Assembly: GCA_014138645.1 (NCBI GenBank)
Contig: JACJIB010000007.1
Location: forward strand, 340,930-404,929
DNA: 64,000 nt
Origin: Methylorubrum thiocyanatum
Lineage (GTDB): Bacteria > Pseudomonadota > Alphaproteobacteria > Rhizobiales > Beijerinckiaceae
Direction: 5' to 3'
Each line of letters starts with the position of its first letter. The stretch's first letter is position 1. Positions 61,297 through 64,000 of this stretch are shown piece after piece. Under the pieces are notes generated by a model, which saw nothing but the letters and a program-made list of their open reading frames with translations, did not search any database and was not told the DNA's origin. Made by a program: the position numbers and the translations under genes.

Positions 61297-63153
61297 ATGA
61301 CGCTGCACGCCAAGCTCGGCGCTGATGTCGGGCGGACCGGCTCGCTGCGAATGGTGGACCTGTTCCGCTCGCACGATTGGGGGGCGACCCTCCTGGGTAG
61401 GCGGGAGACGTGGCCGGCGGTCCTGCGCACCACCGTCGAACTGATGCTCGCCTCTTTGCACCCCATGTGCGTCATGTGGGGGCCGCGGCGCATCTTCCTC
61501 TACAACGACGGCTACGCAAAGATCCTCGGGGCGCGGCACCCGAGCGCCCTGGGCCTGGCGGGCGACGAGGTCTGGCCCGAACTGTGGGACGACCTGGTCC
61601 CGCTGATCGACCGGACCTTCAACGGCGAGAGCTTCGCCTTCCGCGACCAGCCCCTCACGATGACGCGCAACGGCTTCGAGGAACAGGTCTGGTACGACTT
61701 CGCCTATTCGCCCGTGCGCGACGAGCGGGGCGCGGTCGTCGGCCTGCTCAACGTCACCTCCGACTGCACGGCCCGGGTGGTCGCCCAACGGGAGCGCGAC
61801 GCGGCGGCCGAGCGGCTGCGGGCCAGCGAGGAACGCCTCGCCGCCCTCGTCGAGGCTAGTTCCGACAGCCTCTATTCGATGAGCCCCGACTGGCAGGAGA
61901 TGCGCACCCTGCAGGGCCGCGGCTTCATCGCCAACGCCGACGCGCCGAGCGTGCGCTGGATGGACGAATATCTGTTCCCGGAGGACCAGGCCGAGGTCCG
62001 CGACAGGATCGAACAGGCGGTCGCGAAGAGCGAGCCGTTCGAGATGGAGCACCGGGTTCGCCTCGCCGACGGCAACGCGGGCTGGATATTCTCGCGCGCG
62101 GTTCCAGTCAGGGACCAGGCTGGCCACGTCACCGAATGGTTCGGCATGGCCGCCGACGCGACCGCGAGGCATCGCGCCATCGAGCAACTTCGGGAGAGCG
62201 AGGCTTTCATGCGCGGCGTGCTCGCCGCCTCCAACGACTGCATCAAGGTTCTCGACCTCGACGCCAAGCTCGCATTCATGAGTGAGGGCGGCCAGCGGGT
62301 CATGGAGGTGTCCGACTTCAACGCCGTCGTCGGGTGTCCCTGGCCGAATTTCTGGGAGGGCGAGGGCAACGTCGCCGCCAAGGAGGCCATCGCCGCCGCC
62401 CAGGCCGGGGTCGCCCGTGGTTTCCAGGGCTACGCCGACACGATGAAGGGCAACCGGCGGTATTGGGACGTGCAGGTCTCCCCGATCATGGGGACGGACG
62501 GGAAACCCGAGCGCATCCTCTCGATCTCGCGCGACATCACCGACTTGAAGGCGGCCGAGGAGGCGCGCGCGGTGCTGGCCCAGGAACTGGCCCACCGCAT
62601 GAAGAACTCGATGGCCATGGTGCAGGCCATCGTGACCCAGACGCTGCGACAGGCGAGGTCGATGGACGAGGCGCGCGCGGCGGTCGGCCAGCGCCTGTCC
62701 GCCCTCGGACGGGCGCAGGACATCCTCACCCGCTCGAACTTCACCGAGGCCGACATCCACGACGTCGTCGAGGCCGCCATCGCTCCCCATCGCGTGGCCG
62801 AGGACCGCATCGTCTGGGCTGGGCCACACTTGGTCCTCACCTCGCAGCAGGCGCTCGGCCTGTCGCTCGCGACCCACGAGCTCGCGACCAACGCGGCCAA
62901 GTACGGGGCGCTGGCGAACGAAACCGGGCGGGTGTCGATGACGTGGCGGGTCGAGGACGGGGCGTTCGCCTTCGACTGGATCGAGACCGGAGGGCCGCCC
63001 GTCACCCCGCCGGCGGGCCGTGGCTTCGGCTCCAAGCTGATCGAGCGGATCGTCGCCTCGTATTTCGATGGCGAAGGCCGCCTGGACTTCGACCCGGCGG
63101 GCATCAGGTTCCGGCTGACGGGCGTGCCCGGTGGCGCGGCGGTCGAGGCGTGA
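61297..63153 (+). CDS. HWE-family histidine kinase with PAS sensors
   Basis: This encodes 618 residues starting at ATG 61297; the extra MAERG of a longer frame uses TTG. Three PAS-type domains (about 15-170, 175-300, 305-430) are followed by an HWE kinase with phospho-His in LAHRMKNSMAMVQAIVTQTLRQ, THELATNAAKYGALA and DWIETGGPPV. The response regulator at 63170 follows in the same direction after 16 bp. It is a paralogue of the kinase at 57465. Confidence 0.88.
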   Translation: MTLHAKLGADVGRTGSLRMVDLFRSHDWGATLLGRRETWPAVLRTTVELMLASLHPMCVMWGPRRIFLYNDGYAKILGARHPSALGLAGDEVWPELWDDLVPLIDRTFNGESFAFRDQPLTMTRNGFEEQVWYDFAYSPVRDERGAVVGLLNVTSDCTARVVAQRERDAAAERLRASEERLAALVEASSDSLYSMSPDWQEMRTLQGRGFIANADAPSVRWMDEYLFPEDQAEVRDRIEQAVAKSEPFEMEHRVRLADGNAGWIFSRAVPVRDQAGHVTEWFGMAADATARHRAIEQLRESEAFMRGVLAASNDCIKVLDLDAKLAFMSEGGQRVMEVSDFNAVVGCPWPNFWEGEGNVAAKEAIAAAQAGVARGFQGYADTMKGNRRYWDVQVSPIMGTDGKPERILSISRDITDLKAAEEARAVLAQELAHRMKNSMAMVQAIVTQTLRQARSMDEARAAVGQRLSALGRAQDILTRSNFTEADIHDVVEAAIAPHRVAEDRIVWAGPHLVLTSQQALGLSLATHELATNAAKYGALANETGRVSMTWRVEDGAFAFDWIETGGPPVTPPAGRGFGSKLIERIVASYFDGEGRLDFDPAGIRFRLTGVPGGAAVEA

Positions 63154-63169
63154 GGGTTTGGGTCGCGTA

Positions 63170-63559
63170 ATGGGACAGTCATTCGCCCCCTCACGGTTCG
63201 CCGTCCTCGTCGTCGAGGACGACGCCCTGCTACGCGCCGAGGCCGTCGACCTCTGCATCGAGGTGGGCTTCACGACCTACGAGGCGCGAAACGCCGATCA
63301 GGCCATACGCCTCCTGGAGCGCCACTCCGAGATCCGCGTCCTGTTCACCGACATCGAGATGGGGGGCTCGATGGACGGGCTGAGGCTGGCCCAGGCCGTG
63401 CGGGAGCGCTGGCCACCGGTCGCGATCATGGTCACGTCAGGGCGGCGGAAGGTCACGAAGGAGGACCTCCCCGAGAACGGCCTCTTCTTCGCCAAGCCGT
63501 ACCCGCCAGGCGACATCGTCAAGGCCCTCAATGGCATCGCCGCCCAGGTCATGGGCTAG
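63170..63559 (+). CDS. Single-domain response regulator
   Basis: A 129-residue receiver (FAVLVVEDDALLRAEAVDLCIEVGF) with phospho-Asp in LFTDIEMGGSMDG, Ser in VTSGRR and Lys in FFAKPYPPG. It is similar in shape to the regulator at 57080 and is probably the partner of the kinase at 61297. Confidence 0.88.
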   Translation: MGQSFAPSRFAVLVVEDDALLRAEAVDLCIEVGFTTYEARNADQAIRLLERHSEIRVLFTDIEMGGSMDGLRLAQAVRERWPPVAIMVTSGRRKVTKEDLPENGLFFAKPYPPGDIVKALNGIAAQVMG

Positions 63560-64000
63560 CCATCCGGCTCGGCAGGGCGGGTTCGCCTCGCCAATGTTGT
63601 CGGACGCTCAGCAACGCTTCCCGGCCAGAAGTCACGGACCTAGGCACGGAGCTTGTCGTTCGGCCCGCATAAGGCCTCAAAGGGTTTTCAGCGGCAGAAA
63701 CGTCGAAGGGCCGCCATCTCGATGGCGGCCCTTCGACACTTTAGGTTGCTGCAGCGCGGAACTTTGGTGTCTGTATGCAGAACACTGGCTCGGCTATCAA
63801 CAACTACGTGTCGGCATGGTCAGCGGCAACAAGGCGGTGATGTTGGTGATCTTGATTGCAGGGTTCACAGCACACGCTGCATCCGCCCTACTAGCGGGGC
63901 CATGATGAAGTAGCCCCCTAAATGACCGGACAGGGGCTCACGCTTGTGGAAGTGTGTGCCTATGACCGACCGTATGGTGAGTTCTAACGACCCGCCCCGC
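63560..64000. other. Gene-free right end with a perfect long hairpin
   Basis: No credible gene. A 16-bp perfect stem lies at 63702-63737 and the remaining DNA is non-coding by codon pattern. Confidence 0.55.
63702..63737. repeat. Perfect 16-bp inverted repeat
   Basis: GTCGAAGGGCCGCCAT pairs perfectly with ATGGCGGCCCTTCGAC around a 4-nt loop. No T-run follows. The GTCGAAGG start recalls the ends of the dispersed repeat, but it lacks that repeat's core. Confidence 0.7.

Noticed and set aside
1-64000. CRISPR arrays
   Set aside because: No run of regularly spaced direct repeats with unique spacers was seen.

Overview
The window is GC-rich alphaproteobacterial DNA that looks like Methylobacterium or a close relative. 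Pointers are a MoxYX-type two-component pair, several HWE-family histidine kinases, a LOV photoreceptor kinase, a C4-type 5-aminolevulinate synthase and the general gene style. The genus is an inference.

Region 1 (1-13.3 kb) is mobile DNA. Two small phage-like genes share a repeated start region. They are followed by a 3.66-kb AT-richer unit (782-4441) bounded by 20-bp inverted repeats (19/20 match) and a 6-bp direct repeat (GGAGCG). It carries a RusA-like nuclease, an IS1-type transposase and a four-gene coupled operon whose main product looks like a proteasome-type threonine (Ntn) hydrolase. Next comes a 3' fragment of tRNA-Gly(CCC), flanked on both sides by GTGGTA-type iterons and followed by a P4-type integrase, i.e. 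an attachment site. Then comes a compact phage-like accessory region (6.5-13.3 kb): metallophosphoesterase, HIRAN protein, HTH proteins, and a protein ending like the SSB C-terminal tip.

Region 2 (14-22.2 kb) is chromosomal metabolism and signalling: an isochorismatase-like hydrolase with its TetR regulator, a divergent 4-hydroxybutyryl-CoA dehydratase/HpaB-family enzyme, a MoxYX-like sensor kinase and regulator with a divergent secreted protein, an LnmK-like hotdog protein and an outer-membrane channel.

Region 3 (22.4-42.8 kb) reads as a cyanide/nitrile island. It has the complete Nit1C cluster (nitrilase, radical SAM, GNAT, AIR-synthase-like, glycosyltransferase, two small conserved proteins, flavin monooxygenase) and a divergent MocR regulator. 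Then follow a CysI-like sulfite/nitrite reductase, a shortened CysJ-like reductase, a second nitrilase, a CIO-type bd oxidase (cioAB plus a 47-aa DUF2474 subunit), an extra 5-aminolevulinate synthase, a DUF983 protein, a second MocR regulator, a SLAC1/TehA channel and a lipoprotein cytochrome c. TGTATG/CCATACA boxes lie before both regulators. The proposed logic is to hydrolyse nitriles or cyanide for nitrogen while keeping respiration and haem enzymes working.

Region 4 (42.9-53.8 kb) has DUF4126, two divergent catalase-fold proteins, a PfpI-like protein and an SDR. It then has a GntR/FCD regulator, MFS transporter, fatty-acid hydroxylase, small membrane proteins and a PanB-like enzyme with altered metal ligands. 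The GntR regulator probably controls the last group through GATATATC palindromes.

Region 5 (54.5-63.6 kb) is a signalling block: LOV-PAS hybrid kinase, two single-domain response regulators, two HWE kinases, a Crp/Fnr regulator and a small proline-rich protein. A ~66-bp intergenic repeat recurs at 13.7, 20.0, 43.7 (partial) and 53.9 kb.
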